From positions 186,001 through 250,000 of the forward strand of contig OZ025816.1 of assembly GCA_964019425.1 (NCBI GenBank): DNA of 64,000 bases, given 5' to 3'. Source of the stretch: Flectonema sp. DT1601. Lineage: Eukaryota > Euglenozoa > Diplonemea > Diplonemida > Diplonemidae. The first letter of the stretch is position 1; every line of letters starts with the position of its first letter. The notes under the pieces are model-generated. The model worked only from the letters and a program-made list of their open reading frames with translations. It made no database searches and was not told the origin of the DNA. The translations under genes and the position numbers were made by a program. Below, piece by piece: positions 52,457 through 63,885 of the stretch.

Positions 52457-55409
52457 GTAATTTTCTTTTGTTCTTTAAGTATTTTCAATCGAAAAAACTT
52501 GCCTACCATGAAGAAGCCAGCCATAGTAGCAATAGCGTCCTTTTTTTTTTAACTAGTCAAGAGAGCACAGCACCCCCTGCAAGTGTTCTTTTTGGTGCTG
52601 TGAATCGAAATTTATCTAAGTCCCTGTTCACTGAGTTTTATTCCCGATTACCTAGAGAAACATGTTTTATACTTAAGCATCTACGATGCTGCAATAAAGA
52701 TAAAATATGGAATTTTACGAAACAAAACAGTTTTTACATTCAACAAACGAGAGAGTTAGCTGGGGTTTTTTTGGTTATAGTTCCAGCCCAGCTCAGGAAG
52801 GACAATCCAAGACACTGTCTGGAATGAATACAGCATGTTCGGAAAAAAAAAAAAAAAAAAGAAATTATTATTTTTTTATGACGTGTTAATTAACAAACAT
52901 TAGCTAATTAGATTAATAACGACACGAAATCAAAGTACTAAGAGCATAAAAGGCCACTTAAAACAAACAACAATAACGAGAGCAAGTTGAAATACTAAGC
53001 TTCCGAGTATTGCGAATACAAAGTACTCCCATAGGATAAATCATATCTGATTATCTACACAAGACTGTTGTACGAATTCCCTCTGCAAAGTATGGCCTTT
53101 TATTTTTTCGGTTCACTTACTGCTTACTTTGATATTATTATTTCTTTATAATTAACAAAACGGGAGCGAGGAGGGGAAAGTATCGTGAGGGCAGTGAACC
53201 ACATACGTACCTTAAAGCATGACTACTAACTGGGGGGGGAGGGCTTTGCTTGATTGTTAACTAGTTGGTACCAACAAGACTTCATTAAAAGTAAAACAGG
53301 TTCTCTGTGATCGTTTGCATGTCTCGTTATCATTATCTCCACTTCCTCCTAAATGGATTTATCGCGACTAGGCTTTGCATAGCCTGACATGCCTAAAAAA
53401 GTTCCCTGAGGTTATTCAAGTTCTCCGCCATCGAAACGAAGCTTAGCAAACCATATGAGACATAAGAAATTGAAGCGTCCTAAATTTTTTTTTTCTTTTG
53501 TTTGATTCTAATTAAAGATTCAAATCCTACGCAGGAAACAAATAACAAAATCACTTCGTTTATTTTAAGGAAATCATTCTTAAGTAGAATTTTTTTTTTT
53601 TTTTTTTTTCTGGGTACCCTCTTCCTTGATTACCAAGGGAATCGTCCTACATAAAATCATGTTTCCGAGTGATACATGAGAAAGAGAAAAAAAAGAAGTA
53701 TTTTTGTTGTCGGGTGGGGGTCGGAGGGGTAGTTTTTATGATATATTACTATTAGCACCACATCCGTGAAGACTCTCACTGGCGGGGCCAGGAACCTACG
53801 ACTACAACAACTCATATATTCTGTTTGATTAAACATTGTTCGATGGCATAATTTACCTGCCATCCCTCACCCTGACTCAACGCAGATTGCACAAAGACAG
53901 AGGAACGCAGGGTAAGAACTATTACGAAAGCACTTCATTTCTACTACAGAATCGTTGCTATTCTACTGTTGTTCTCCTGCTAAGCAGAACTCTTGAACTA
54001 TCACAGAAGGAGATATTGTGAAAAAGTTTACAAAAAAAGAAAAACATATTGACCCGGGCTTTACCTTAAAAAGAAAAGAAAAAAAAACTTCAAAAAAAAA
54101 GGGATTAGTTTAGAAAAGGAGAGAAAACACCGATAGCACGGTGACGTTAATTAAAACAGTCGAATCCTGAAATTAGAGGAGCAGAACATTCTGCATTGTT
54201 GTGATCAGCGTGTCTTGGATAATTGTAAAAGAGGGGGGCAAATGAAAATCACGCCAGGATCGAACCTACGCAGATTTTATGGCAGAAACATGATCCTCTC
54301 TCGGGGGGAAAATCGAAAAAATCCCGACTGACGTATATTGTTACTTGCTAATACTATTATTATTGTGAACTCAACTGAACGGCTGCTTTAAAGCGTAAAA
54401 GTATTCAGCGGAAACTAAGGAGGATTTATAGTTAGAGACCTTCCAGGTGCTGAAGTACACTCGGAAATCGAATTCAACAGAAAACGAACCGAGACCAAAA
54501 GGAGAGCAAACCGAGTGAGCTTTTAACGTGAGACTGCTTCGAGTTTCTTCCACGAGTCTTCGCGGAGGTTACGGAGTATATTGAAAGATGAGATCATCTT
54601 CAAGAGTCACCTTGTTTAGTTAGGTGTTCGAAAAAGAAAGTCTTTCGTTGATAAGCACACTCAGATATCGATCATGCTGAGCGTCTTCTTCCCTACTTTA
54701 TACTGCGAAATTCTGATCGAGAGACCTTCCTTCCGTTAATTTATAAAGGAAAGACAGCTCTTTTGATGGAAAACAAAAAAATAACGTTGGGAATCTGCAG
54801 ACTGACAGCATCGAATTATGTGTCAATCGTTTGGTATTTCAGTGGCGTGTCGACAGACTCATAAATAAATAAACAAAACGGTCGTCAACAGTACATCCTC
54901 TGAAAAAAAAAAAAAAAAAAAGTGAGTTCCGTACCTTCGTTTTTTCAGTAGTCAAAATACGATAGAAGTTTTATATTATTATACGCAATTAATTTACTGT
55001 TGAGTGAGTTCCCAAAAATCCTCACAATTCATAAGACAACAGAGCAAATTAAATTAGATAATTTGAAAAAAAAAAAAAAAAAAAAAAAGGGAGTTCAATT
55101 TTTTTTTTTTTTTTTTTTTTCATGTCAATAGCATAATTGCTCTCAATCTAGTTAACGTGTGAGTATTAAAAAAATAAAAAAAATAACGGTTTGTCGACAA
55201 TACCCTGAAAAAAAGAGGATCGAGAATCCTTCCTGTAATCAAAGCACATCTCCTTTAATTCAAAGTTGTTGTAAAGTCATCACAATCTAAACTTAAGGAT
55301 CGGTTCAGGTCCGAGATCCTGAATTGGCTGATAATGTTGCGAGAAACTGTTTTATTTTTCTGTTTTTTTTCCATTCAACATAAAAAGATACCCACTCCCA
55401 TCACTGAAA
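51667..55409. other. 3.7-kb spacer
   Basis: AT-rich with A and T runs (52332-52353, 52430-52456 and 55063-55088). Open frames here (e.g. 52468-52827 plus, 53657-53863 minus) lack a supporting family or sound start. No gene supported. Confidence 0.45.
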
Positions 55410-57879
55410 TCAAACATACGTTGGTGCTGCAGGTGGTGACGACGGACTGGACATATCAGTTAAGTGTGATGTGGAAGCGCTGTTGGTATTTTTTATTATA
55501 AAAACCAATTTTTTTTTTATTTTATAAAAACTAATGCTTAAAAAACACATACATGACAGGAATAGGGGATAGAGACTGACTAGTAGACTGCTTCCGTATC
55601 ATTTCTTCATCAGAATCTGTCGCATTTTGAAAAGAAACTTTACCCCGACGATGTTCTATAACTGTCGGAAGCAGTAGTTGAATTTGTGCCCAGGTTTCCT
55701 GATTATCAAGCAGTTCTTTAGCTCCGAGATACCTTTTGTACGCAAAGTAAGATCCAGTAGTACTCATACCACATAGAATAACAGCGAATGATGGTACCCA
55801 GGAAGTGCTATTTTCACTCATAAATCCCAAAGCCAATGACATCGCCGTTATCCCAAAAAAAGTAACGGCAGCGACACTCATTCCGATGAATATCTTCTTA
55901 AGGTGAGATGTTATGGCTGTTCTTCCTGAAGTCGTTTTCATGGTTATGTCTTTTTCAATCAACAGCAACTGATCTATAAAGAAGACGTCAAGCTTCCAAA
56001 CAAAAGGAAGTGCCGTCATGTCATTAATATAAAATGGTACATGTCTCATTGTCTTCGTCACAGGATCGTATGCTGGTTTTCCCTTAGCCTGTTTAGCACA
56101 TCCGAGTCTTATTTGTTCAACCATGTCTTCTGTTATTGGGAATCTTCTTTTTATCAAAAAAGATGCGAATGCGCAAAAACTTGGAATTACGAAAAATACG
56201 ACCTTAATGAACATTACTATTCTAGTTGGTTGTGGATGCCAAGGGGTTCCATCACTGCATGGTTTGTGAAATCCAAAAGCAGATAGTAGCGCCAACGGGA
56301 TTGTCTGTGCCGGTATAGAAACTAATTTCGGAAGGAACGTTTGAAATATTGTAAAACGACCTTCACTTCGCAGTCCCGTAAGTAACTCATCGTAGTCTAT
56401 CACGTCTGCTACAATCGATTCCGTTAGAAACTGTGCTCCACTTGGAATCCCGTTGAGAAATGCAAAGAAAACACACAACTTTGGATCACCAGCACCAACA
56501 AATACAAACAACGAATCAGTAAGAGCAGTTAAAAGATTAAAACATAACCAAGTTCTTCTCTTACCAAATACTCTAGTCGCCCAAAGCCATATCGGCATAC
56601 TCAAAACATTTGCACCCATGAGAGCAACTAGTCCAATAGCTAACCAGATTGTTGTTCGACATAGCTTCTCACTTCTGCATGAATCATCAAGGGAGCAACA
56701 TGCTCTGTCACACGACTCAACTGTTTCAGGCATCACAACATATTCAGTAAAGAATGGTAACATAGTTCCTAACATAGTGATGGCAGTCATATCAAGTACC
56801 CAGGCTGGTAGTATTATCATAAATGGTTTATTTCTGATGGTTGACATTATGGCTGGTACGATTGGAGGTTGTGGAGCTTTACCATTTTGAGGTTTTTCAC
56901 GTAATTTCCAAGTACCAATATACATAGTAAAGAGGTAGTAGACTCCGAAAATCATAGCAGTGGCAGCCATGGCTGTTCGCTTTGCGTCTATCTCAGCTGT
57001 GTCTTGATCTTCTTCAGGGGGACACTCGATTACATGCCAACGCTGTTCTGCTGGTCGTGGACAGGTGTAATTTGTTCCAAAGTCTGCTAGTGGAGCAGGT
57101 GTGTCATTTGACGTATCCTTAAAAATAAGCGTCAATACAGCGGGTAGTACAGCAGCAGTTAAGACGCCCGTTCCCTTGAATATATTTGACACAAAAAATA
57201 AACTATCTCTTTCCTTTGGTACATCTGACAACTCCGGTCCTAGAGCACCCCAAGGAACGTTCGCAGATGTATCAAACAAATAAAAAATAATATAAAAAAC
57301 TCCAAACCAGGTTGAGATTTTCCAACCTTCGGTCAGACCAGATGGTGGTACAAATAGTAATATTAATGTTATCGCATATCCAGGAGCGAACAAAGCCATG
57401 TAGGGACGACGTCTCCCAGTGGGAAGGTATTTTCCAACAGTCCGAACAATGCTCCATTTTGATAAGGTTCGCTTCCAAGGAATGAATTCCGTAGAGTCAG
57501 ATATATATCCCATGATCGGATCGGTCACGACATCGAATGAACGAGCAAGTGATATAAAGAAAGCTAAGAAAGCAACATCAGCTCCTATCCCAATATAAAA
57601 TATTGTACCATGGATTCCTATTAACATTGTTAGCGACGTCATGGAGAAGTTTGGTGCTCCGTATGCGATCTTCGTCCACCAACTCAAGCTTGGTGGAGAC
57701 GTGTGCATCAGTTCTTCCTCTTCTGCTGCTGTTGTTTCATTTGCGACTATCGCTTCTCTTTCTGAATTCTTGAAATTCCATCCTCTCCAATTTAACATTT
57801 CATCATTTGTTAGAACTCCATACCGTCCCCCAGAATCCGTATTGAGGGGCTGCTCTAACGTACTAGAGGATATTTCCAT
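55410..57879 (-). CDS. MFS_2 (GPH-type) membrane carrier, two exons
   Basis: 798 residues after splicing. About 12 membrane segments carry the signatures of the glycoside-pentoside-hexuronide/MFS_2 group: DPIMGYISD in loop 2-3, GRRRPY after a long insert, and NVPWGALGPELS. A Cys-rich extracellular loop (CDRACCSLDDSCRSEKLC) and a large loop before helix 7 are additions. Family members carry sugars, lysophospholipids (MFSD2) or other organic solutes with a cation; the substrate is not readable. The open frame ends at 55531, but a GTATGT donor at 55552 and ACCAACAG acceptor at 55480 join 57879-55553 in phase to 55479-55410. This replaces the last seven residues with a 22-residue Ser/Pro tail ending PPAAPTYV. 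N- and C-termini are cytosolic. Confidence 0.9.
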
Positions 57880-58810
57880 CTCTGTGTACCTGTGACGTGT
57901 TTACAATTAGATAACGAACTTTTATAACTCAACAAGAAGCGTCTAAAGACTCTGTATGGTTTTATTATTTTACTTTTCTGTAGGTGAAGGGGGGGGTAAA
58001 AAAAAAAGGTTGTTCCATCCAAGAAAAAAGGAATACAAACTGCTGTGAACCAAAAAAACAGAACGATAACTTATTACTATGTTGTCATTCAATTCACATA
58101 TCAAAAGGGAGGAAGATGAAAAATAAATTCAAGTCAACATCCTTCAAATAACATCCTAAAAAAAAGGATGTCGTTCAGAACGAGTTTACGTTTTTAGTCA
58201 TCCGAACAATTGGCTGTGGAAATATTATACACGCCGTGATCTTATATCGAATTACAAGTAACGAAGTAAAACAACTGTAAATACTTCTTAAAAGTTCACT
58301 ATGGTGGTATTTGTTCTGTTCTTTTTTTTCTTTTTTTTTTTTTTTTCGAAAACATATCCCTCAACAGAGAGACACGTTTTACAACGTTTTTTTTTCTTCT
58401 TTTGCATTATCAATTTGCGTGTGAAAAAACAAGCATAGACACAAGTGGTAACCTCCTTGGTCTTGGGAGTTCCTGTTGTCTGTTAAGCTCTGAATTTCAC
58501 AAAAAGAGAGATGCATGATAAAGAGTAATTCACTATTTCCATTGATGGACCACCGTAGTCTCCATGGTCAGTGGAGACACTAGTAGTTGGTTTGGTTTTG
58601 AATGACGTCACCACCAAAGCTCTTCTTTGGTTAAGAATTACTGGTGGTTGGTTAAACAGATGTTAAGAGAGGAAGGAAAGAAAAGGAAAATAAATATTAA
58701 AAACAAAAAATAAAATAAAGCTCAACCTGATAAGTTAGAAGTCGTTTAGTATAAGAGCCTGCTACAGGTGGATAGGCATACACAGCACACAGATTCGTCG
58801 TGTGCTTCAT
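57880..58810. other. Spacer with paired hairpins
   Basis: AT-rich on the left. Positions 58540-58650 are less AT-rich and hold two perfect hairpins, listed next, downstream of the MetE stop. A further 6-7 bp hairpin (ACATCC/GGATGT) lies near 58150. Confidence 0.45.
58558..58631 (-). other. Two perfect 7-bp hairpins downstream of MetE
   Basis: GTCTCCA/TGGAGAC (58558-58578, 7-base loop) and ACCAAAG/CTTTGGT (58613-58631, 5-base loop). They lie 180-250 bases past the MetE stop, probably in its 3' untranslated region. Role unknown; a regulatory or RNA-processing element is possible. Confidence 0.4.
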
Positions 58811-61093
58811 CTACGGAGCAGTCGAAACTTCTCCACGAAGAATCTTAGCAGCAGCCACCATGTTCTTCAAACTCGGGACAACCTCTTCCCACTTTCTGGT
58901 CTTCAAACCGCAATCCGGGTTCACCCAGATACGATCAAGAGGCAGTCCACTCTGAGCTAACTTCCTCACCTGGTCAACCAGCTGCTCCTTCGTAGGGATC
59001 ACCGGTGAGTGGATGTCGTACACACCAGGTCCGATATCGCGGTTGTATCCGAACCCTGACAGGGCATCGAGCATCTCGTTCCCGCTGCGCGAGTTCTCAA
59101 TCGTCAGCACGTCGGCATCCATGTCGTCAATCTTGTCGATGATGTCCTCGAAGGTTGAATAGCACATGTGAGTTACAATCTGCGTGCTCGGCTTTGCAAC
59201 CGCCGTCGACAGACGGAACGCCTTCACTGCCCACGACATGTACTCTCCTGCTTCCTCGTCCTTCAGGGGCATTCTCTCTCGGAGAGCTGCTTCGTCCACC
59301 TGCACCACCCGACATCCAGCAGCCTCGAGGTCAGCCACTTCTTCACGAATTGCGAGCGCCACCTCTAATGCCTGCTTCCAGCGGGGAGTATCCACACGGC
59401 AGAACGACCAGTTCAGAATCGTCACTGGTCCCGTCAGCATTCCCTTCACCGGCTTGTCACTGGCTTCCTGCGCTACCTTGAATTCCCTGACTGTCATCGC
59501 TTCCTTGCGAGACACCGTTCCGCAGATGATTGGCGGACGCACGTAACGGGATCCATAAGACTGCACCCATCCATGGTTTGTAAACGCGAATCCCTCGAGT
59601 CTTTGCCCAAAGTGCTCAACCATGTCGCTTCTTTCCGGCTCACCGTGCACCAACACGTCCAACCCAATCTCAGTTTGGATTTCGATGTTTTTCTTCAGCT
59701 CCGCGTCGATCACCGCTCGGTACGCCTCCTCACTCAGTCTATTCTGCTTCCATGCTAGACGGCTGCGCCTCAGCTCTGGGGTTTGTGGGAACGATCCAAT
59801 CGTCGTGGTAGGGAAGAGAGGCATCGCCACCTGCTTCTCCCTCCTCGCTGGAAACCCCTCCGACCGCGAGAACATCTCCGCCGTCACCGTCACGTCTCCG
59901 ACCTTCGTCGTCTTCGAAATGTCATCAGCACCGGACGCGTTGTCTTCTCCAACCCACTCGTAGCAGCTATCCTCGTTACCAGCAGAAGAAGCGGCAAGTG
60001 ACACCAACACATCCAACTTCTGAACCGCAAAAGCGAGCTTCTCCTTAACATCTGTAGGCAGGTCCTTCTCAAGCGTAAGGTCATAAGGAATGAATTGAAG
60101 AGAACACGAAGGAGAGACTACAACGTTACTGTCGCCAACTATCTTCCTGATACGTCCCAGCAACTTCGCAGCGCTCTCTGAGCTCCTCCAAACATTACGC
60201 CCGTCGACGATACCAGCCCCTAACTGCTTAGATGACGGGAATCCTTCCTTCTCTAGAATGCTCAGCATCGAGGAACCCCTACAGAAGTCGAGTGTCAATC
60301 TCTCAACCTCCAGGTTCTTGATGTACTTGTAAACCTCAACGTGTAACGAGTCAAAGTGAATGCAAAGGTTAACAGAAACTCCCGACTTCTGCTTCGTCAA
60401 TGCCGATCCCTTCCCGTACAGAAATTCCGCAACTTCTTTCAAGTTCACCGCCTCCGACTTCACGAACCACGGCTCGTGGAATTGAACTTCTGGAACTCCG
60501 GCTTCCTTCAGTTCCTTCAACAGCTGTTCGTAACACGGCAACACTCTCTTTAGAAGCTCATCGAAAGACAACTCTCCACACCTCTTGCAGAGCTTGCAGA
60601 GAGTTAGAGGACCAACCACAATCGGTACTGCTCTGTCTTTCCCGACTGTCTGCTGCGCCAGTTGTATCATTTCCATGAACCCTTTGAAATTTCCAGCTGG
60701 GGATACATCCGCTGGTACTTCAGGTACCATGTAGTGATAGTTCGAGTCGAAGTACTTCGTCATGTCAAGAGCAGGAATCCCGTCCCTTCCCCTCGCTTGC
60801 GTGAAGTACGCGTTCAGTCCTGTCAGCTTTGCTGCCTTCACTCGTGTGCAGGTCAGACCGAATCGTTCAGACCAGTCTAGAATGTGATCGTACAGGGTGT
60901 GGTCCCCAACTCCGATTAGGTCCACTCCCCGAGAGAGCTGTTCCTCGTAACTCTTCACTGCAATCGAATTACTCGTTGAGAAGAGTTCCTCAGCGCTGAG
61001 TAATCCATTCCAGTACTTCTCGAGGGCTGTTTTCATTTCTCTCTTCGGACCCGTGCGGGGGAATCCCAAAGTGCTAGTCTTCAAAACAGTCAT
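58811..61093 (-). CDS. metE: Cobalamin-independent methionine synthase (MetE)
   Basis: Full length at 760 residues. It transfers a methyl group from 5-methyl-tetrahydropteroyl-polyglutamate to homocysteine to make methionine, without vitamin B12, normally in the cytosol. The N-terminal half starts with the typical TLGFPRTGPKREMKTALEKYW. The C-terminal catalytic half begins near LFPTTTIGSFPQTPELR. The zinc ligands are all present: H642, C644 (THMCYS), E666 (TIENSRS) and C728 (NPDCGLKTRKW). The gene uses many more C- and G-ending codons than its neighbours, consistent with high expression or acquisition from elsewhere. On the minus strand, a long T tract ending TCTAAAG 25-30 bases before the ATG resembles a splice acceptor. 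Confidence 0.97.
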   Translation of the reverse strand: MTVLKTSTLGFPRTGPKREMKTALEKYWNGLLSAEELFSTSNSIAVKSYEEQLSRGVDLIGVGDHTLYDHILDWSERFGLTCTRVKAAKLTGLNAYFTQARGRDGIPALDMTKYFDSNYHYMVPEVPADVSPAGNFKGFMEMIQLAQQTVGKDRAVPIVVGPLTLCKLCKRCGELSFDELLKRVLPCYEQLLKELKEAGVPEVQFHEPWFVKSEAVNLKEVAEFLYGKGSALTKQKSGVSVNLCIHFDSLHVEVYKYIKNLEVERLTLDFCRGSSMLSILEKEGFPSSKQLGAGIVDGRNVWRSSESAAKLLGRIRKIVGDSNVVVSPSCSLQFIPYDLTLEKDLPTDVKEKLAFAVQKLDVLVSLAASSAGNEDSCYEWVGEDNASGADDISKTTKVGDVTVTAEMFSRSEGFPARREKQVAMPLFPTTTIGSFPQTPELRRSRLAWKQNRLSEEAYRAVIDAELKKNIEIQTEIGLDVLVHGEPERSDMVEHFGQRLEGFAFTNHGWVQSYGSRYVRPPIICGTVSRKEAMTVREFKVAQEASDKPVKGMLTGPVTILNWSFCRVDTPRWKQALEVALAIREEVADLEAAGCRVVQVDEAALRERMPLKDEEAGEYMSWAVKAFRLSTAVAKPSTQIVTHMCYSTFEDIIDKIDDMDADVLTIENSRSGNEMLDALSGFGYNRDIGPGVYDIHSPVIPTKEQLVDQVRKLAQSGLPLDRIWVNPDCGLKTRKWEEVVPSLKNMVAAAKILRGEVSTAP

Positions 61094-61405
61094 TGTTGAA
61101 ATATTAAAGATGAGAACTTTAGAAAAAAAAAAAAGAGATCAAATTATAAACCACACGAGTTCTCTACCGTAACAACTCAACCCGTTGAATTCATTAACTG
61201 CACACCCTCAGCCATTTGTAGATGGGTTCCTGTTTATGTGAAAGGGGGGAAACAACTTTACGTAGAAACAACATCCCATAAAACATTTATTTTAATTGGT
61301 ACAGTAATAGTTTCTAAAGGTCTGGTATGGTATGAAATCTAACAAACAAAATCGAATGACACCTTACAAGCTAAGCCGCTAAAAAGAAAAAGGAACAGTT
61401 ATTGG
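61094..61405. other. Short spacer
   Basis: About 310 bases between MetE and the coiled-coil gene. AT-rich, nothing recognised beyond the pyrimidine tract upstream of MetE. Confidence 0.5.
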
Positions 61406-63344
61406 TCAGAGGATATCAACTTCGAAGTCTCCCTGTTTTGGGTATTATTGTTGTTGTTGTAGTTTTCAATTCCTATCTAAAACGGTTGAAATTAATCACA
61501 TACCAGACCACTGTCACTACCTAGAGGAGCATTACTACTACTAAGCCGTTGTAAGTCACTCATTTGTGACCCGAGTAGCTGTGCTAAGAGTGACTCAGAA
61601 CCATCTATATTATCTTCACTTTGAGGAAGTGATAAACGAGGATCAGGTCTGATCGCAACCTGTGGAACGACTGGCGGAGTTTGATTCCCAACAGATGCGA
61701 CGCTTGAGTGATTCGATAACGGTACCTGCACTACATTATTATCAACTTCAGTAGTTGGAGTTGGTTCAGTTCGTTGTTGATTTGCTATCTGCATAAGCAT
61801 ATCAGGTGCAATCACCCTGTTTGTTAATTATTTATGTTAAAGAAGTCAAACAATCAACGTAAGTTCACCATCCTAATAACGTTAAAACAAACATACCCAG
61901 ATTCAACTGTTTTCCTGAGAAGCTCAATCACTTCCGATGTATACGTCGGTTCCACAGAAGGCTGGACAGCTGGAGTAGTAGCGGGAGTTGACTTCACTGG
62001 AATAGAAGCTTGCGGTGCAAAGGTACTCACGGGACGTACCATAGCACGAAGTTGAACTGCCATTGCAGTTTCATCATCTTCTATCAATTCACGAAGTTCT
62101 GATTGTTGTTTTTCTATCGCAATTCGTTCATCAAAAGATATTTTTTCTCGTTGATTTCGGACACGCTGCTTCTTTCTCTCACGAGCTTGAAGTCGACGTT
62201 GCATATCCGATACGATGTCATCGTTAGACTGAGATGACTGGCCATTTAGTGTTGTGGGGTTCTTCGTTTGAAGAACTTGATTTGCAAAAATACTCCCACT
62301 TCCACCTGCAACCACCTCCATAACATCTGCAACAGTAGAGCAAACAGTTGAGGACCTACTCGGGGGTAATGTTCCACTTTGAGATGAATGCCGTTGTCTT
62401 TTTGGTTGTAATTTTAATATCCGAACTGTTTCTAACAAATCTTGTCTCTCTTTCTCCCACAACGAACGCTCAGATAAGTGAATAGCTTTATCACTATTCC
62501 AGTGTCTACGTATTGCATTGAGCTCATGTTTTAAATCAAACACCATTTGTTTAATTGGTGACGTAGGCGATGATATCGAAGTCGGTCGCGGAGGAGATGT
62601 TCGAGGAGGAGTTCTGGTAGTTGGTTCAGTCCATTGTCTAGAAAGTATGTCGGAGTTTATTTTTTCTAATTGAGTAATTTCATCTCTCAAAGTATCGATT
62701 TGTGATAGTAGTGAGAATTGCGTCTGTTTCCATTCAGAACGTTCTTTTTGAAAGTCTTGCTTGTTATCAAGCTCTGCAACTGCTCTTCTCCAACTGTGCT
62801 CTCGTTCTTCAACAGCCCGCTCGACGGTGATGTAGTCTCTGTAGTATTGTTCTTCTCCAGATATGATTTCCCTCGCGCGGGTTTCATCGGCTTCCATCCA
62901 ACCTCGTTCTCGGTTGCGTAGATCCGTTATTTCCATGTTGGCACGGTGTAACACACCTCTCAAATTCTCATTCTGAATCTTTAACGACAGTAAAACTGAT
63001 GGTTTTGATGCATCCTCGCGTTCTGAAGGAGCTACGGAGGCTTGCTGTGGTTGCGTAAATTGAACTGATGGAGGATGTGCATCAGCCACATGCTGATGTT
63101 GATGATTAGTATTCCTTGGAGGTGACAATGACGGTCCTCTTCCCTGAATAGGAATACCAAGCCTCTTAGCTGCTTTATGTTGGGGGCTTTTGACGTATGA
63201 AAAGTGACTCTTTTTGGGACCTCCGGCTAGCAGATCTCTAATTCTTTCCATTCTTGCCATGGGACTGTCATCCAAACTTTCAGTTCCGAATTGTTGATAA
63301 CCAGCTGAAGGAGTTCCTATTGTGGAATACTCATTTCTGTGCAT
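61406..63344 (-). CDS. Coiled-coil protein with SP-rich regions, three exons
   Basis: 595 residues after splicing. Exons are 63344-61897, 61816-61504 and 61432-61406; introns are 80 and 71 bases (donors GTATGTTT and GTATGTGA, acceptors AACAAACAG and CCCAAAACAG). All junctions keep the frame, and the final exon adds only GDFEVDIL. The protein has a Ser/Pro/His/Gln-rich N-terminus (1-110), a coiled coil from about 115 to 240 (LKIQNENLRGVLHRANMEIT region) and a Pro-rich SPPRP segment. Further helices follow at 265-310 and 385-430 (QARERKKQRVRNQREK). The C-terminal half is disordered. It is likely a cytoskeletal or basal-body-type scaffold, inferred from composition only; no family is recognised. 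Confidence 0.8.
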
Positions 63345-63577
63345 TTTTATTTTGGTGTTGTGAGAGTTGGAAGACTAATGCAAAACCAACAACACCTGGA
63401 TGATTAAGTTAATTATTATTTTAAAGAAAATATAGGACTTCTTTTGAAAATTTAAAAAAAATTAAAAAACAAATATTGTGTAAAAAAAAACTTTTTATTA
63501 TTATTATTATTATTATTATGTTTTTTTTTCTTCTTTCTTTTTTTTCTTAAATCTTTTATGTACATCGCTATACTTTA

Positions 63578-63834
63578 TTAATCTATTTGGATTAGAGCAG
63601 GTACTGTTTTTTTTTTTTTTTTTTGAAAAGTTCACCTCATCGGTTATAATCCTGACATAGTAAAAAGAACACAAACATACCAGTAACCAACGCTGGGATA
63701 TAGTGGTGGTGATGATGCAATTGCGGTGCAGTCACATGCTGCCCCTTACCCGGTGCTGGCATAGCAGGTGCCTTACCAGGAGCTTTCGCTGACGCGTTTG
63801 GGATGTTCACTGCGAAATTATCAATTTGACCCAT
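63578..63834 (-). CDS. Tiny Pro/Ala/His-rich protein, probably two exons
   Basis: The ATG at 63834 follows a leader of CAA triplets and ten A. The first exon (63834-63681) encodes MGQIDNFAVNIPNASAKAPG, a Pro/Ala/Lys segment and a run of five His before YIPALVT. A perfect GTATGT donor lies at 63680. An AAAAACAG acceptor ending at 63604 would give a 77-base intron and a last exon 63603-63578 (VPALIQID), 59 residues in all. If unspliced, the frame ends at 63637 with a short hydrophobic stretch (GMFVFFLLC), giving 65 residues. The spliced form fits the intron pattern of neighbouring genes better. No function recognised. Confidence 0.5.
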
Positions 63835-63872
63835 TTTTTTTTTTTGTTGTTGTTGTTGTTGTTGTCGTGTAG

Positions 63873-63885
63873 CTGGTTAGTAGGA
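63873..63885 (-). promoter_or_regulatory. Splice acceptor with TACTAAC branch-like motif in the 5' leader
   Basis: TACTAACCAG on the minus strand, 38 bases before the ATG of the tiny protein. It could serve a 5' leader intron or spliced-leader addition. Confidence 0.45.

Noticed and set aside
52468-52827. Plus-strand open frame of 119 codons
   Set aside because: Starts at a non-ATG codon, crosses a T-run, and shows no recognised domain.
54240-54310. Sequence with GGTTCGATCC on the minus strand, tRNA-like T-loop
   Set aside because: T-stem mismatched, no anticodon arm, and total length too short for a tRNA.
63652-63680. 29-base intron in the tiny protein gene (GTATGT to ATGTCAG)
   Set aside because: Much shorter than the others, which are 71-150 bases. 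The 77-base alternative ending AAAAACAG fits better.
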